Notes under the pieces: model-generated
Databases searched by the model: none
The model's input: the letters and a program-made list of their open reading frames with translations, nothing else
Told to the model about the DNA's origin: nothing
Assembly (NCBI RefSeq): GCF_003991355.1
Contig: NZ_RCSU01000002.1
Coordinates: 310,001-374,000 of the forward strand
DNA from: Pseudoflavitalea rhizosphaerae
GTDB lineage: Bacteria; Bacteroidota; Bacteroidia; Chitinophagales; Chitinophagaceae
Reading direction: 5' to 3'
Length of the DNA: 64,000 bases
Made by a program: the position numbers and the translations under genes
Shown here: piece after piece, positions 45,583 through 55,516 of the stretch
Layout: each line of letters begins with the position of its first letter
Numbering within the stretch: position 1 is the stretch's first letter

Positions 45583-47151
45583 ATGAAACGATTTGTTTTG
45601 CTGCTCACAATAGCTGCCTCCCTCGCAAGTTCCTGTAGTAAAGTACTGGACAAAGACCCTGACTTCGTATCTCCCGAAAATTATTATAACAATGAGGCTG
45701 ACCTGATGAAAGCCCTCAACGGTGTTTACAACCGCCTGATTGATCAGAACCAGCGGATGTATTCCCGCGGCCTCTTCAGCTACCTGGTGGTGAGCGATGA
45801 AGCCTTCTTCAGGAATATATCCATCAACAATATCCGCGTAATGGTCTTCGATGCCGGCGATCTTGATATCGGCAGGATCTGGGAATGTATGTACGAAGCC
45901 ATCAACCGCGCCAACCTGCTTTTGGAAAATGTGCACAAAGCAAAAATGGACGAAACGCAACGCAATGCCATCAAAGGTGAAGCGCTTTTCCTTCGTGCCT
46001 ATTTCTATTATTTGCTGGCCGATCTCTACGGTCCTGTTCCGCTGAAACTTTACTCCACCAAATCTCCGCTGGATGCCAATCTTCCAAGATCGCCTCTCGC
46101 AGACGTATATGCGCAGGTAGTAAAAGACATGAAAGAGGCCGAGACCCTGGTGAACGATATCACTTATTTCACGCATAACGAAAGAATATCCAAAACCGCT
46201 GTTCAGGCAGTATTGGCAAGGGTTTTCCTGAAAATGGCAGGTGAACCGCTGAAGGATGTATCCAAATACAATGATGCACTGGAATATACCAATAAAGTGA
46301 TCGGTTCAGGATTGCATTCGCTCAATCCTGATTTCAAACAGATCTTCATCAATCATTCCAGGAATATCAATGATAGCAAGGAATGTCTCTGGGAAGTGGG
46401 TATGTACGGCAACAAGATCGGGAACTATGACCTGGCGGGCTCAGTAGGCGTTGAGAACGGTATCGAGTGCCCCAGCGAAGCCATCGGTTATTCCGGCGGC
46501 GCCATGAAGATCACGGCAAAACTCTACAACCTTTTTGGAACAAAAGATACTTTGAGAAGAGACTGGAGCATTGCGCCTTACCGTTATGTTGCATCCGGCT
46601 CCTCCACTGTAAAAACAAACTGGACGAATGCGCAGATCTATGAGCGCAATCCCGGCAAATGGCGCAGGGAATATGAGAGCGAAGCGAAAGCAAGATTGTA
46701 TAATTCCACCAACTTCCCGCTGGTCCGCTATTCGGATGTACTGCTGATGAAGGCCGAAGCAGAGAACGAAGTATTCAACGGCCCAACACCTGAAGCTTAC
46801 GATGCCATCAATATGGTGAGAAGAAGGGCATTCGGAAAACCCGTGGATGTAGCCGATGCCGATGCGGATATTCCTGCAGGCATGACCAAAGATGATTTCT
46901 TTGTGGAATTGCAGAACGAGCGCCTGCGCGAACTTTGCTTTGAAGGCATCCGCAAGCACGACCTGATCCGCTGGGGTTCCTATGTATTCACCATGAAAAA
47001 CCTGGCAGCGGATATTACCGCCAATGCGCCGGGCACCTGGAAATACGCAGCCTCCGCAGGCAACAATACAACTGCCAGGAATGTGCTCTTCCCCATTCCC
47101 ATTACAGAGCTCACCATTAACGATAAAATTGAACAAAACGAAGGGTATTGA
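45583..47151 (+). CDS. SusD/RagB family nutrient-binding lipoprotein
   Basis: 522 residues from ATG at 45583 (MKRFVLLLTIAASLASSC, lipid Cys18); ATG at 45565, three bases after the SusC stop, would add six residues and is equally possible. SusD marks: 'CSKVLDKDPDFVSPENYYNN' at the mature N-terminus, 'EALFLRAYFYYLLADLYGPV' near 140-160, 'YSDVLLMKAEAEN', and 'ELQNERLRELCFEGIRKHDL' near the end. It closes the SusC channel and binds the substrate at the cell surface. Its stop codon overlaps a start codon of the following lipoprotein gene. Confidence 0.96.
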   Translation: MKRFVLLLTIAASLASSCSKVLDKDPDFVSPENYYNNEADLMKALNGVYNRLIDQNQRMYSRGLFSYLVVSDEAFFRNISINNIRVMVFDAGDLDIGRIWECMYEAINRANLLLENVHKAKMDETQRNAIKGEALFLRAYFYYLLADLYGPVPLKLYSTKSPLDANLPRSPLADVYAQVVKDMKEAETLVNDITYFTHNERISKTAVQAVLARVFLKMAGEPLKDVSKYNDALEYTNKVIGSGLHSLNPDFKQIFINHSRNINDSKECLWEVGMYGNKIGNYDLAGSVGVENGIECPSEAIGYSGGAMKITAKLYNLFGTKDTLRRDWSIAPYRYVASGSSTVKTNWTNAQIYERNPGKWRREYESEAKARLYNSTNFPLVRYSDVLLMKAEAENEVFNGPTPEAYDAINMVRRRAFGKPVDVADADADIPAGMTKDDFFVELQNERLRELCFEGIRKHDLIRWGSYVFTMKNLAADITANAPGTWKYAASAGNNTTARNVLFPIPITELTINDKIEQNEGY

Positions 47152-48065
47152 TGCATAACCCCAAAACGAAAATCATGAAATTTACCATCACATATATCGT
47201 ATTGCTGACGCTGCTGATCACAAGCTGTGCAAAGGTGAAAACACCTGAGCCCAACCTCAGCATCACCACCAGCTCCAACACCTACAAAGCCGGTGATACC
47301 GTAACTTTCAACTTTGCAGGCAATCCTGATAATATCATTTTCTATTCCGGGGAGATCGGACATAATTATGAATACAGGAAACGCACCAAAGCACCTAACG
47401 ACCTCCAGATACAATTCAAAAGTTTTGTATCCTTCGGTGTTATCGCGCAGAACCTGCAACTGATGGTGTCTAACAACTTCAATGGCATTGCAGACCAGGA
47501 GAACCTGGAGAAAGCAACCTGGACGGATATTTCACATCTGGCCACCTGGTCAGCCGGCGCCGACCAGGTAAATTCCGGTGTTATCAGTCTCAAACCCTAT
47601 GAAGGCAACGATGAAAATTCCGTAATGCACGTAGCATTCCGTTATACAGATACTCAAAAAACAGAAGGACAGAACCGTTGGGTGATCAGGACTTTCAGTG
47701 CTGACAATGTTACTCCTGAAGGTTCATCCACTAACCTGGCTGTAATGAGCACTGCGGGATGGAAAGCAGTAAGCATCAAAAACCCCGCAACAGTCTGGAC
47801 CATCACTTCCGCACAACTGCTGATGTATGGAGGGAACGCCACGCAGCCGGACAATGAGGACTGGGTGATCACCAAAGCCTTCGATTCAAAAACAGTACAA
47901 CCCGATGCCGGCATTGCGCTGAAGAATATCAGTAAAACACTGGACAGCTACAAGTATGTATTCAACACTCCCGGCACATACCGCGTAGTATTTGAAACCT
48001 CTGCTGTTCGCTACAACGGAGAAAATAGAAAAGTAAACGAACTCACCCTTACCATTACCCCATAA
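47151..48065 (+). CDS. DUF5017-like surface lipoprotein
   Basis: 304 residues from ATG at 47151, which overlaps the SusD stop by one base (TGATG); ATG at 47175 (MKFTITYIVLLTLLITSC) gives a tidier lipoprotein signal. The mature part begins 'AKVKTPEPNLSI' and continues with 'YKAGDTVTFNFAGNPDNIIF' and 'FYSGEIGHNYEYR', the pattern of DUF5017 proteins found behind SusD. Such proteins are thought to be surface glycan-binding partners of the SusC/D pair. Three bases separate it from the next gene. Confidence 0.85.
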   Translation: MHNPKTKIMKFTITYIVLLTLLITSCAKVKTPEPNLSITTSSNTYKAGDTVTFNFAGNPDNIIFYSGEIGHNYEYRKRTKAPNDLQIQFKSFVSFGVIAQNLQLMVSNNFNGIADQENLEKATWTDISHLATWSAGADQVNSGVISLKPYEGNDENSVMHVAFRYTDTQKTEGQNRWVIRTFSADNVTPEGSSTNLAVMSTAGWKAVSIKNPATVWTITSAQLLMYGGNATQPDNEDWVITKAFDSKTVQPDAGIALKNISKTLDSYKYVFNTPGTYRVVFETSAVRYNGENRKVNELTLTITP

Positions 48066-48068
48066 CCT

Positions 48069-50660
48069 ATGATGCGTCTTTTGCAAATACAGATCCTGTT
48101 GCTCCTTTTTTTTCCTGTGTTCACCAACGGGCAGGAGCTTTCATTGAAGAATAACCGCCTGGACCTGCAATGGACAAAAGACGCATCCGGTTTCAAACTC
48201 AGCAAACTGGCCGTTTCAGGCCCACAGGGCTGGCAGGAGATCGGGAATGTCAGCGGCGCCTATACCCTGCTCTACTCGCTGGCAAAACCGGATCTAACGC
48301 CGGAAAAACTGTTGAATGAAAAAGGTCAGGAGATCATTTTCCCGGAGGCTCATTACCGTTACCTCATTCCCGTTTGGAAACAATCCATTTCCCCTGTTGA
48401 ATTGAACACAGCCGGAGAAGCTATCCAGTTCTATCCTTCCACTGCTGTTCAATCAGACAAAGGTCTCCTCTTCTCACAGGAAAATGAAAAAGCGGTCATC
48501 ACATCCTTCTGGTGTTTTGATCCTGTATTTGCAAATGATGTAAAAGTGGAAATCAGGATCAAGGCAAAACAGGCTGGTCATTTTTCCATGGCCAGTCCCA
48601 GTTTGGCTGCATTGGATAAAAACAATTTCAAATGGGCCACCGTTCCCGGAGTATTCCAGGGCAATGCCATCGAAAAGAAATTCATCAATGCATTTGCATA
48701 CGGACAGGGCATTCCTGAAAGACCAGTGGTAGTGAGAGAACGCACTGCTTCCACACTGGCGCCGATGGTGACCACCAACGAAAATATCACCCTGGCCGTG
48801 ATCCCTGAGCCAGGCACCGGCCGTGATCCCTGGGCTAAAAATGAAAAAACGAACTCGGACTGGCTGCTCGGATTGTCAGTAATGGACCGCAATGGTGACC
48901 TCATGCCAACTGTATATCATCCGGTTTTAGGCGAAAAGAAATCCTGGCTGAATGCCGGTGACAGCATCGTGTTCCGCTTCCGGTACAGCATACAGCCTGA
49001 GAACTGGTATCCTGTTTTCAAACATGCTGTGAATGATGTATACCAGTTCAATCATTTCCTGCAATTGAAACGCACAAAACAATCACTCACCAGCAGGCTG
49101 CTGGGAATGCATCGTTACCTGGTGAACGACAGCTTATCGCTCTGGAGACTGGATGAATACAAGAACATGACCATCGGTGCGCAGGACTACCTGGGCGGCG
49201 TATACGGATCAGATAAGGATGCCATGAAGAATGCAGATTATGGCGCCATGTGGATGCTGGCCAGGATCACGGATGACAAAACACTGCTTACTACCCGTCT
49301 CCCCTATGCGAGAAATTTCAAACTGATGCAGCAACATACCGATACAGGTTTCTTCCATGGTGCAGCAGCAGGTCAATACTATCTTCACAAATCGAATAAG
49401 TTCACCGAAGAATGGGGCGATTATTCCGAACCTATAGGCAGCACATTCTACATGCTCTGCGATATCGGCAATGTATTGTTGTTTGAAAAGAAAGATACTG
49501 CACTGTATTCGGCACTCAGAATTTCTGCCGATAAACTCCTGCAGTGGATGGGCCCGAACGGACAATGGCAGGTAGCTTACGATAATAAAACCCATCAGCC
49601 ACTCTTCACGGATGTGGAAGACCTGCGTCCTACCTTCTATGGTATGATCGTGGCCTATCAAATACTGAAGGACCCCAAATATCTCGCGGCTGCAAAGCTC
49701 GGAGCAGACTGGTATATCAGCAATGCTGTTGAACGCGGCCGCTTTCTCGGCACCTGCGGAGATGCCCGCTTCGTTCCGGATTTTGCAACCGGACAGAGCG
49801 CCCAGGCCCTCCTCGATCTTTACGATATCACAAAAGAAGAAAAATATAAAAAGGCGGCTATCGATGTAGCCACCATTTATACCGCTTCCGTATATACGCA
49901 CCCGATGCCAACCACAGAACAAAAGACTGTGAATGGCATTCCGCGCCAGGACTGGGAAATATCCCAGGTGGGGCTGAGTTTTGAACATGGCGGCGTGATC
50001 GGTTCCGCCAATCACCGCGGACCGATACTGCTGGCCAGCCATGCAGGTATGTTCGTTCGCCTGTTCTCGATCACCAAAGATTCACTCTTCCTCAATATGG
50101 CCAGGGCGGCTGCACTTGGCCGTGATGCATTTGTGGATTCAGCCACTTCCGTTGCCAGCTATTACTGGGATGTGATGAACAAGGGAGCTGGCCCCTATCC
50201 ACACCATGCCTGGTGGCAGATCGGATGGATCACGGATTACCTGTTGTCTGAAGTAAAAATGCGCTCTAATGGAAAAGTAGAATTCCCACGTGGTTTCATT
50301 ACACCTAAAGTGGGTCCTCACCAGACATATGGTTTTGCAAATGGAAAAATATACGGAAGCAATGCATCACTCCTGCTGAAAGAAGGCATGATCAGCATTG
50401 AAGATCCCTATACAGATTACTTTGCCGCCATCGATACCAAAAAGAAAAAACTGTTCCTGCTGGTGATGAACAATGATGATGAAGCCCGGGAAGTGAACAT
50501 CACCCTGGATCCTGCAAAAGTGATAAATGGAAAAAAGATAAAACTGGTAAGAACGATCGTACAATCAGATAAACCCGCAACCCCATTGAGCAATTCAGGA
50601 AAATGGAGCATCAGCCTCCCTCCTTACGGCTTGAAAGTGATTGCCATAACCTATCGATAA
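48069..50660 (+). CDS. Large secreted protein, probable unclassified alpha/alpha-barrel carbohydrate-active enzyme
   Basis: 863 residues with signal peptide (MMRLLQIQILLLLFFPVFTN). The first 300 or so residues are beta-rich, resembling the N-terminal sandwich of many glycosidases. The middle from about 350 to 740 alternates helices with motifs such as 'LLDLYDITKEEKYKKAA', 'WEISQVGLSFEHGGVIGSAN' and 'PHHAWWQIGWITDYLL', consistent with an alpha/alpha barrel. A beta domain ends it. No known GH or PL signature was recognised. The next gene encodes a relative (see finding). Acidic candidates for catalysis include 'FTDVEDLRPTFYG' and 'TCGDARFVPD'. It lies in the operon between the lipoprotein and its paralogue, with a one-base overlap (TAATG) to the latter. 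Confidence 0.75.
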   Translation: MMRLLQIQILLLLFFPVFTNGQELSLKNNRLDLQWTKDASGFKLSKLAVSGPQGWQEIGNVSGAYTLLYSLAKPDLTPEKLLNEKGQEIIFPEAHYRYLIPVWKQSISPVELNTAGEAIQFYPSTAVQSDKGLLFSQENEKAVITSFWCFDPVFANDVKVEIRIKAKQAGHFSMASPSLAALDKNNFKWATVPGVFQGNAIEKKFINAFAYGQGIPERPVVVRERTASTLAPMVTTNENITLAVIPEPGTGRDPWAKNEKTNSDWLLGLSVMDRNGDLMPTVYHPVLGEKKSWLNAGDSIVFRFRYSIQPENWYPVFKHAVNDVYQFNHFLQLKRTKQSLTSRLLGMHRYLVNDSLSLWRLDEYKNMTIGAQDYLGGVYGSDKDAMKNADYGAMWMLARITDDKTLLTTRLPYARNFKLMQQHTDTGFFHGAAAGQYYLHKSNKFTEEWGDYSEPIGSTFYMLCDIGNVLLFEKKDTALYSALRISADKLLQWMGPNGQWQVAYDNKTHQPLFTDVEDLRPTFYGMIVAYQILKDPKYLAAAKLGADWYISNAVERGRFLGTCGDARFVPDFATGQSAQALLDLYDITKEEKYKKAAIDVATIYTASVYTHPMPTTEQKTVNGIPRQDWEISQVGLSFEHGGVIGSANHRGPILLASHAGMFVRLFSITKDSLFLNMARAAALGRDAFVDSATSVASYYWDVMNKGAGPYPHHAWWQIGWITDYLLSEVKMRSNGKVEFPRGFITPKVGPHQTYGFANGKIYGSNASLLLKEGMISIEDPYTDYFAAIDTKKKKLFLLVMNNDDEAREVNITLDPAKVINGKKIKLVRTIVQSDKPATPLSNSGKWSISLPPYGLKVIAITYR

Positions 50661-53600
50661 TGAAGAAGAATATTGTACTCATTTGGTTGGTCATTTGTTG
50701 TCAGGCTTTATTTGCCCAATCCGCCAACTACCTGGTGGAAGCAGAGGCATTCCAGTTCAGGGGAGGTTGGTTTGAAGAAAGGAGCGGGCTCACCATGGGC
50801 AATTCCATGTTGCGCGTCCTCGGTGGAAAACATGGCGCTGCCGATGCACTTACCGTGATAGATGTAAAAGAAAAAGGACAATATACAGTTTGGGTACGGG
50901 CGATGGATTTCAATGAAAAGCCCGGCACCCGGCTCAGCCGTCTGCTGGTGGATGAGCACCCTATGGAGGAAGCAGGCAAACACGGTAAACAAGGATTCGC
51001 CTGGGAAAAAACAGGCACTGTAGCGCTGGAGAAAAAACAGGTCTTGCTCCGATTGAAAGATACGCGTAAGAACTTTGCGCGCGTAGATGCAGTTCTGCTC
51101 ACAACCGATGCTACTTTTGATCCAAACAATATCGACTTGCCGCAATTGGCAAAGCTAAGGGTGAAACCCGTTGCCATGCAGGTGGTGGAAGCAAAGCCAC
51201 CGGCTGTTTCGCCTTACCTGCTGATCCCTGCAGATTCAAAGACCATCGCTGAAATTTCAAACAACAAGATCAAACTGAGTTTTGCTACCGGCGGCGTCAA
51301 CAATAAAAGCATCGTTGCAAAAACAATGGTAGATGATAACGGAGAATGGAAAAGTGTAAACAGGTTTCATGAGGACCATAAAGTGTATCTCCTTTCATCT
51401 CAAAGTCCTGAACTCACTTTCGGTAATTTCTTCCCTTCCTGGAATGGTTCCAGGGCCATCAGCTATATTGAGCATGATGGAAAGAAAATCGAATTACAGG
51501 AGCCGGAAGACCTGCTGAACCCCTTCATGGCCGGCGATCTCAGCGAAGCCATCCCTGTTGAAGCAAAAAAGATAAACAGTAACAGGATCGATGTAAAATA
51601 TGTGACCAGTGATGGGTCCACCATCACCGGTATCTGGACCATCGGAAAGAGCAGCGCGCATATTTCCGTGAAACTGGAAGCTACCGTGGCCAATCCTGGT
51701 TATTACAGTATCGGCCTGGCGGCATTCCAGGGAATAGCGCCGGATAAAGTGACCAATATCCAGTTACCGCCAATGTTCCAGTACAAACGTTTATCTCCAA
51801 ACGCAATAATGCTGCCATCAGCCATGATGCAGCAACCGCTTGCTATTGCAGAAACAAAATCCGGCGCCACAGGGTTAGTGTCCACTTTTATCAGTGCAGA
51901 TCCTGCAATGATGAAAAATGAATGGGGCATGCCAGAAAAATCCCCGATAGGCTTCGCCATCAGGAACGAAGCAGGCATGGTACAACCTGTTGCATTTGCT
52001 CCGGTACTTGGGCTGGAAGATTCAAAATTGAAAGCAGGGCAAAAAATTGAAAAGAGTTTTGTGATCGGTTCCTTTTACAATGACTGGCAGAAAACCATGG
52101 AATATGTATCTGAACAGGTTTTCAAAGTAAAGGATTACAGAACGCAGCAGCAGGGCTCACTCACGGATGCCGTTTTCAATATGATAGATCTTATCAGAAA
52201 CGATACCGCCTCAGGATGGAGTGATGAACTCAAAGGGTTCTACGATATTGAAGCCGATCCCAAAACTGCCGCTACAGTAGTGCATCCTTCTCCCCTCACA
52301 ATGTTGTCTACAGCCGTGATCATGAACGATGAAGACTTCTACCTGAAGCGTGCACTACCAGTGATCGAATATACATTGAGCAGAAGCGGTTACCGTTGGG
52401 CAAAGAATGTTGTGCCAACCGGTTACAACAATTCCAGGAAAACACTTTTCCTGAATCCTTTCAACTCGCAATTCACTACTGCTTATTACGAAGGACTTTA
52501 CCAGTTCACTGCAGGCGCCAATCCCTGGATCAACAATATCGCATTGCCTGAGGGAAAACTAAGGAGCGCAAGCGGATACTCCGTAAACATTCCTGCCTGG
52601 GTGCAGGAACTTGCAGCATACCGCCTGACCAGTGAAAACAAATGGCTGAACAGCGCCACTGCCAACGCCGATAAATTCCTCAACACGGCAGTATTCAACA
52701 ATACTGTTACGCCGATGACCAAGGGTCCTTTCTACAATTCGCAGTTCTATGCATACTGGTGGAACCTGCTGGACCTCTATGAACAAACGAAGGACGAAAA
52801 ATACCTGAAAGCCGCCGAGCAAAGCGCGTTTCAAACCATTGCCGGCATCAGGTCTCTTCCACAGGTGAGGGACACCGTTATGACCATTCACCCGGGAAAC
52901 AAATATGAAGGCAATACCACCCTTTGGTGGAAAGGTGAAAAACGATACAGGCTTGGTTTCCCGCGCAAGGCAGGAGATGCTCCTGAAAAGCAGGTTGCCG
53001 AAAGCCTTGTAAGTCCTGTAGGGCTTGGTTTTGAGCAACCATTCACTTATTTCGAACCCGGTAAATCCGTGCGCCCCGTCTTCATGAGCAGCTGGGCTCC
53101 GCATTTGCTGAGACTTTACCAATATACAAAAAGAGAGATCTTCCTTACATATGCCCGCAATGCGGTGATCGGAAGGTTCACCAATTATCCCGGCTATTAT
53201 GCAACTGGCTTTACCGATATCACCATGAAAGCCGATTTCCCTTACAAGGGCCCTGATGTGAGCTCTATCTATTATCACCATATTCCTGCCCATCTTTCGT
53301 TCAGCTGGGATTACCTGATCACGGAAGCTGTGCAGCGTTCCAATAACAGGATCAGTTTTCCATATAGCCAGCAGGATGGATTTGTGTGGTTCACCAACAG
53401 GCATTATGGCGCCGCAGCAGGGACCATGTACAACGACAAGAATGTTCGTCTCCGGATGAAACGCGGACTGGTGGCTGTGAATACTCCGGAGATCAATTAT
53501 ATCACGGGAGTATCCAAAGACAAATTCTGGGTGGCCCTGCTGAGTGAATCAGCGAACACTTTGCCTGTAACATTGAAAATTGGAAAAGAGGCAGGCGTTG

Positions 53601-54052
53601 CCGCCAATGCACCTGCTGCAGTATATACAAACGAAAAATCGAAACCTGCAAAGGCTGTATTGAATGATCTTGAACTGCCACTGACCGTTGCCGGTAAAGG
53701 AATCACAGTAGTGAGTTTCCCGCTGGCCGAAACCAGCACTGAGACTGAGATTCCAGCCATCAAAAATGGAATGAAAGTGATAGAACTGGGTGAGCCCTGG
53801 GGCAGGCTGTTCATGTTCAGGATCCGCTCTCCATTCGGATGGGATTCCATTTATGGATTCCTGGAAACCGCTCCCATCGATGGCGCTGTTGTGAGCGTTA
53901 CAACCCGGCAACAAACCATCACAAAAAATACCTACCCTTTCGAGTGGAGCATTCCAAAGATGGGCACAAATGAAAAAATGGAACTGAAAATAAAGTTGCA
54001 GACCAGCGATGGTAAGGTGCGTGAAGAAACGGTAATGCTGGAAGGAAACTGA
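50660..54052 (+). CDS. Large secreted paralogue of the preceding protein with N-terminal carbohydrate-binding-like domain
   Basis: 1130 residues from ATG at 50660, which overlaps the previous stop (TAATG); the frame is open to 50603 but the signal peptide MKKNIVLIWLVICCQALFAQ begins here. Residues 25-150 form a beta-sandwich ('YLVEAEAFQFRGGWFEE') like carbohydrate-binding modules. A second beta region and a helical part follow, with 'NLLDLYEQTKDEKYLKAA', 'LLRLYQYTKREIFLTYARNA' and 'HIPAHLSFSWDYLITEAV' matching the same places in the preceding protein. A beta tail ends it. The pair probably acts on the same substrate. No CAZy family could be named. Confidence 0.75.
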   Translation: MKKNIVLIWLVICCQALFAQSANYLVEAEAFQFRGGWFEERSGLTMGNSMLRVLGGKHGAADALTVIDVKEKGQYTVWVRAMDFNEKPGTRLSRLLVDEHPMEEAGKHGKQGFAWEKTGTVALEKKQVLLRLKDTRKNFARVDAVLLTTDATFDPNNIDLPQLAKLRVKPVAMQVVEAKPPAVSPYLLIPADSKTIAEISNNKIKLSFATGGVNNKSIVAKTMVDDNGEWKSVNRFHEDHKVYLLSSQSPELTFGNFFPSWNGSRAISYIEHDGKKIELQEPEDLLNPFMAGDLSEAIPVEAKKINSNRIDVKYVTSDGSTITGIWTIGKSSAHISVKLEATVANPGYYSIGLAAFQGIAPDKVTNIQLPPMFQYKRLSPNAIMLPSAMMQQPLAIAETKSGATGLVSTFISADPAMMKNEWGMPEKSPIGFAIRNEAGMVQPVAFAPVLGLEDSKLKAGQKIEKSFVIGSFYNDWQKTMEYVSEQVFKVKDYRTQQQGSLTDAVFNMIDLIRNDTASGWSDELKGFYDIEADPKTAATVVHPSPLTMLSTAVIMNDEDFYLKRALPVIEYTLSRSGYRWAKNVVPTGYNNSRKTLFLNPFNSQFTTAYYEGLYQFTAGANPWINNIALPEGKLRSASGYSVNIPAWVQELAAYRLTSENKWLNSATANADKFLNTAVFNNTVTPMTKGPFYNSQFYAYWWNLLDLYEQTKDEKYLKAAEQSAFQTIAGIRSLPQVRDTVMTIHPGNKYEGNTTLWWKGEKRYRLGFPRKAGDAPEKQVAESLVSPVGLGFEQPFTYFEPGKSVRPVFMSSWAPHLLRLYQYTKREIFLTYARNAVIGRFTNYPGYYATGFTDITMKADFPYKGPDVSSIYYHHIPAHLSFSWDYLITEAVQRSNNRISFPYSQQDGFVWFTNRHYGAAAGTMYNDKNVRLRMKRGLVAVNTPEINYITGVSKDKFWVALLSESANTLPVTLKIGKEAGVAANAPAAVYTNEKSKPAKAVLNDLELPLTVAGKGITVVSFPLAETSTETEIPAIKNGMKVIELGEPWGRLFMFRIRSPFGWDSIYGFLETAPIDGAVVSVTTRQQTITKNTYPFEWSIPKMGTNEKMELKIKLQTSDGKVREETVMLEGN

Positions 54053-54077
54053 TTCATTCATCCAAAGTAAAAAGACC

Positions 54078-55490
54078 ATGATCCGTTCCCTGTTTATTTT
54101 AACCCTGATCCTTACAATGGGATGTGTCTGTACCCTTGGTCAATCCGATGCTGACCGTGCAAAGATTGCAGCCTCACAGGCTGGTGCATCTCCATTGTTC
54201 TTTGATCCGTTTGCACAAAAGATCCCCGGCATTGCAGTTAGCGCATTCCATGATGCGCGCGAACTGAGCGCCCGTAACGGACTGCCCAATTTCTTTGCAA
54301 AGATCAATGCCGGCAAAACCGTTACTGTTGGTTTTATCGGCGGCAGCATCACACAGGCATTGTACGGCTATCGCATCCAGACCTCACAGTTCATACAATC
54401 GAAGTTTCCGCAGGCTAATTTTAAATGGATGAATGCAGGCGTTTCCGGAACCGGAACAGACCTGGGCGCTTGCCGCATTGGCGAACAGATCCTGAAACAC
54501 GATCCTGACCTGGTTTTTGTAGAGTTTGCCGTGAATGGCGGTTATGAAGCAGGCATGGAAGGCATCATTCGCCAGATCATCCGAAACAATCCCGAAACGG
54601 ATATTTGCCTGATCTATACTGTACTCAACCCGCAGGCAAAAGTATATCTCCAACCCGGAGCAATACCCCAAAACCTGCAGAGGCTGGAAAAAATTGCTGA
54701 TCACTATCGTATCCCCTCCATTCACCTGGGCATCGAAGCAGCCATGCTGGAAGCTGAAAATAAACTGGTATGGAAAGGAGATGCAAAGGCAATTCAGGAC
54801 AAAATAGTTTTCTCCGGTGATGGTATCCACCCCTTCACCGAAGGTGGTAATCTCTATGCTGCAGCTATTGCAAGAAGCTTTACAAAACTCGCTAACAATG
54901 CAACGGCATTTAACCATGTACTGCCTGCTGCGCTGATCCCCGGCAACTGGGAAGACGCTAAAATGCTTGACCCGCTTGAAGTTGCCAGATTCAGCAAAGG
55001 ATGGAAGAAGATAAAAACGGAAGGACATTCAGCACTGAAACAATTCAACTCCTGGTTCCCTTACGTGATGGAAGGAGAAAAACCAGGAAGCTCATTCAGT
55101 TTCCGTTTCAAAGGAACGATGTTCGGCATCTTCGATGTGGGTGGCCCTGAAGTTGGACAACTTTCAGTAAAAGTGGACGGAAAGGAAATGAAGCTGCAGG
55201 AAGTGTCAGGCAGGGGATTCAGACTTTACAAAGCCAATGAAAATACAGGCGCCGATGTATTGAACCTGTTCAATTCGTTTTGCAATAACCGTTATCGCGG
55301 GCAATATGATTTCATTGAAACGGAAGATGGAGAACACACAGTTACCATCACCATCTCAGGGCTGAAATCCGACAAGGAAAAAATATTAGGTGAAAAACAA
55401 CTCAGGGATATTACGGAGAACCCGGAAAAGTACAACAGAACTGTATTGTACCTGGGTAAGATACTGCTGCGCGGAGAGATCATCAAATAA
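54078..55490 (+). CDS. Secreted SGNH/GDSL hydrolase, probable carbohydrate esterase
   Basis: 470 residues with signal peptide MIRSLFILTLILTMGCVCTL. SGNH blocks are visible: Ser90 in 'GFIGGSITQ', Gly in 'NAGVSGTGT' (120-127), Asn153 in 'EFAVNGG', and Asp248/His251 in 'SGDGIHPF'. The last 190 residues form an added beta domain ('FRFKGTMFGIFDVGGPE'). It should remove acyl groups (for instance acetyl) from a sugar in the periplasm before the GH3 enzyme encoded next acts. Longer than bare GDSL esterases (about 220 residues) because of the C-terminal domain. Confidence 0.9.
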   Translation: MIRSLFILTLILTMGCVCTLGQSDADRAKIAASQAGASPLFFDPFAQKIPGIAVSAFHDARELSARNGLPNFFAKINAGKTVTVGFIGGSITQALYGYRIQTSQFIQSKFPQANFKWMNAGVSGTGTDLGACRIGEQILKHDPDLVFVEFAVNGGYEAGMEGIIRQIIRNNPETDICLIYTVLNPQAKVYLQPGAIPQNLQRLEKIADHYRIPSIHLGIEAAMLEAENKLVWKGDAKAIQDKIVFSGDGIHPFTEGGNLYAAAIARSFTKLANNATAFNHVLPAALIPGNWEDAKMLDPLEVARFSKGWKKIKTEGHSALKQFNSWFPYVMEGEKPGSSFSFRFKGTMFGIFDVGGPEVGQLSVKVDGKEMKLQEVSGRGFRLYKANENTGADVLNLFNSFCNNRYRGQYDFIETEDGEHTVTITISGLKSDKEKILGEKQLRDITENPEKYNRTVLYLGKILLRGEIIK

Positions 55491-55516
55491 TAAGACTGGA
55501 TTCAAAATACAATCTA

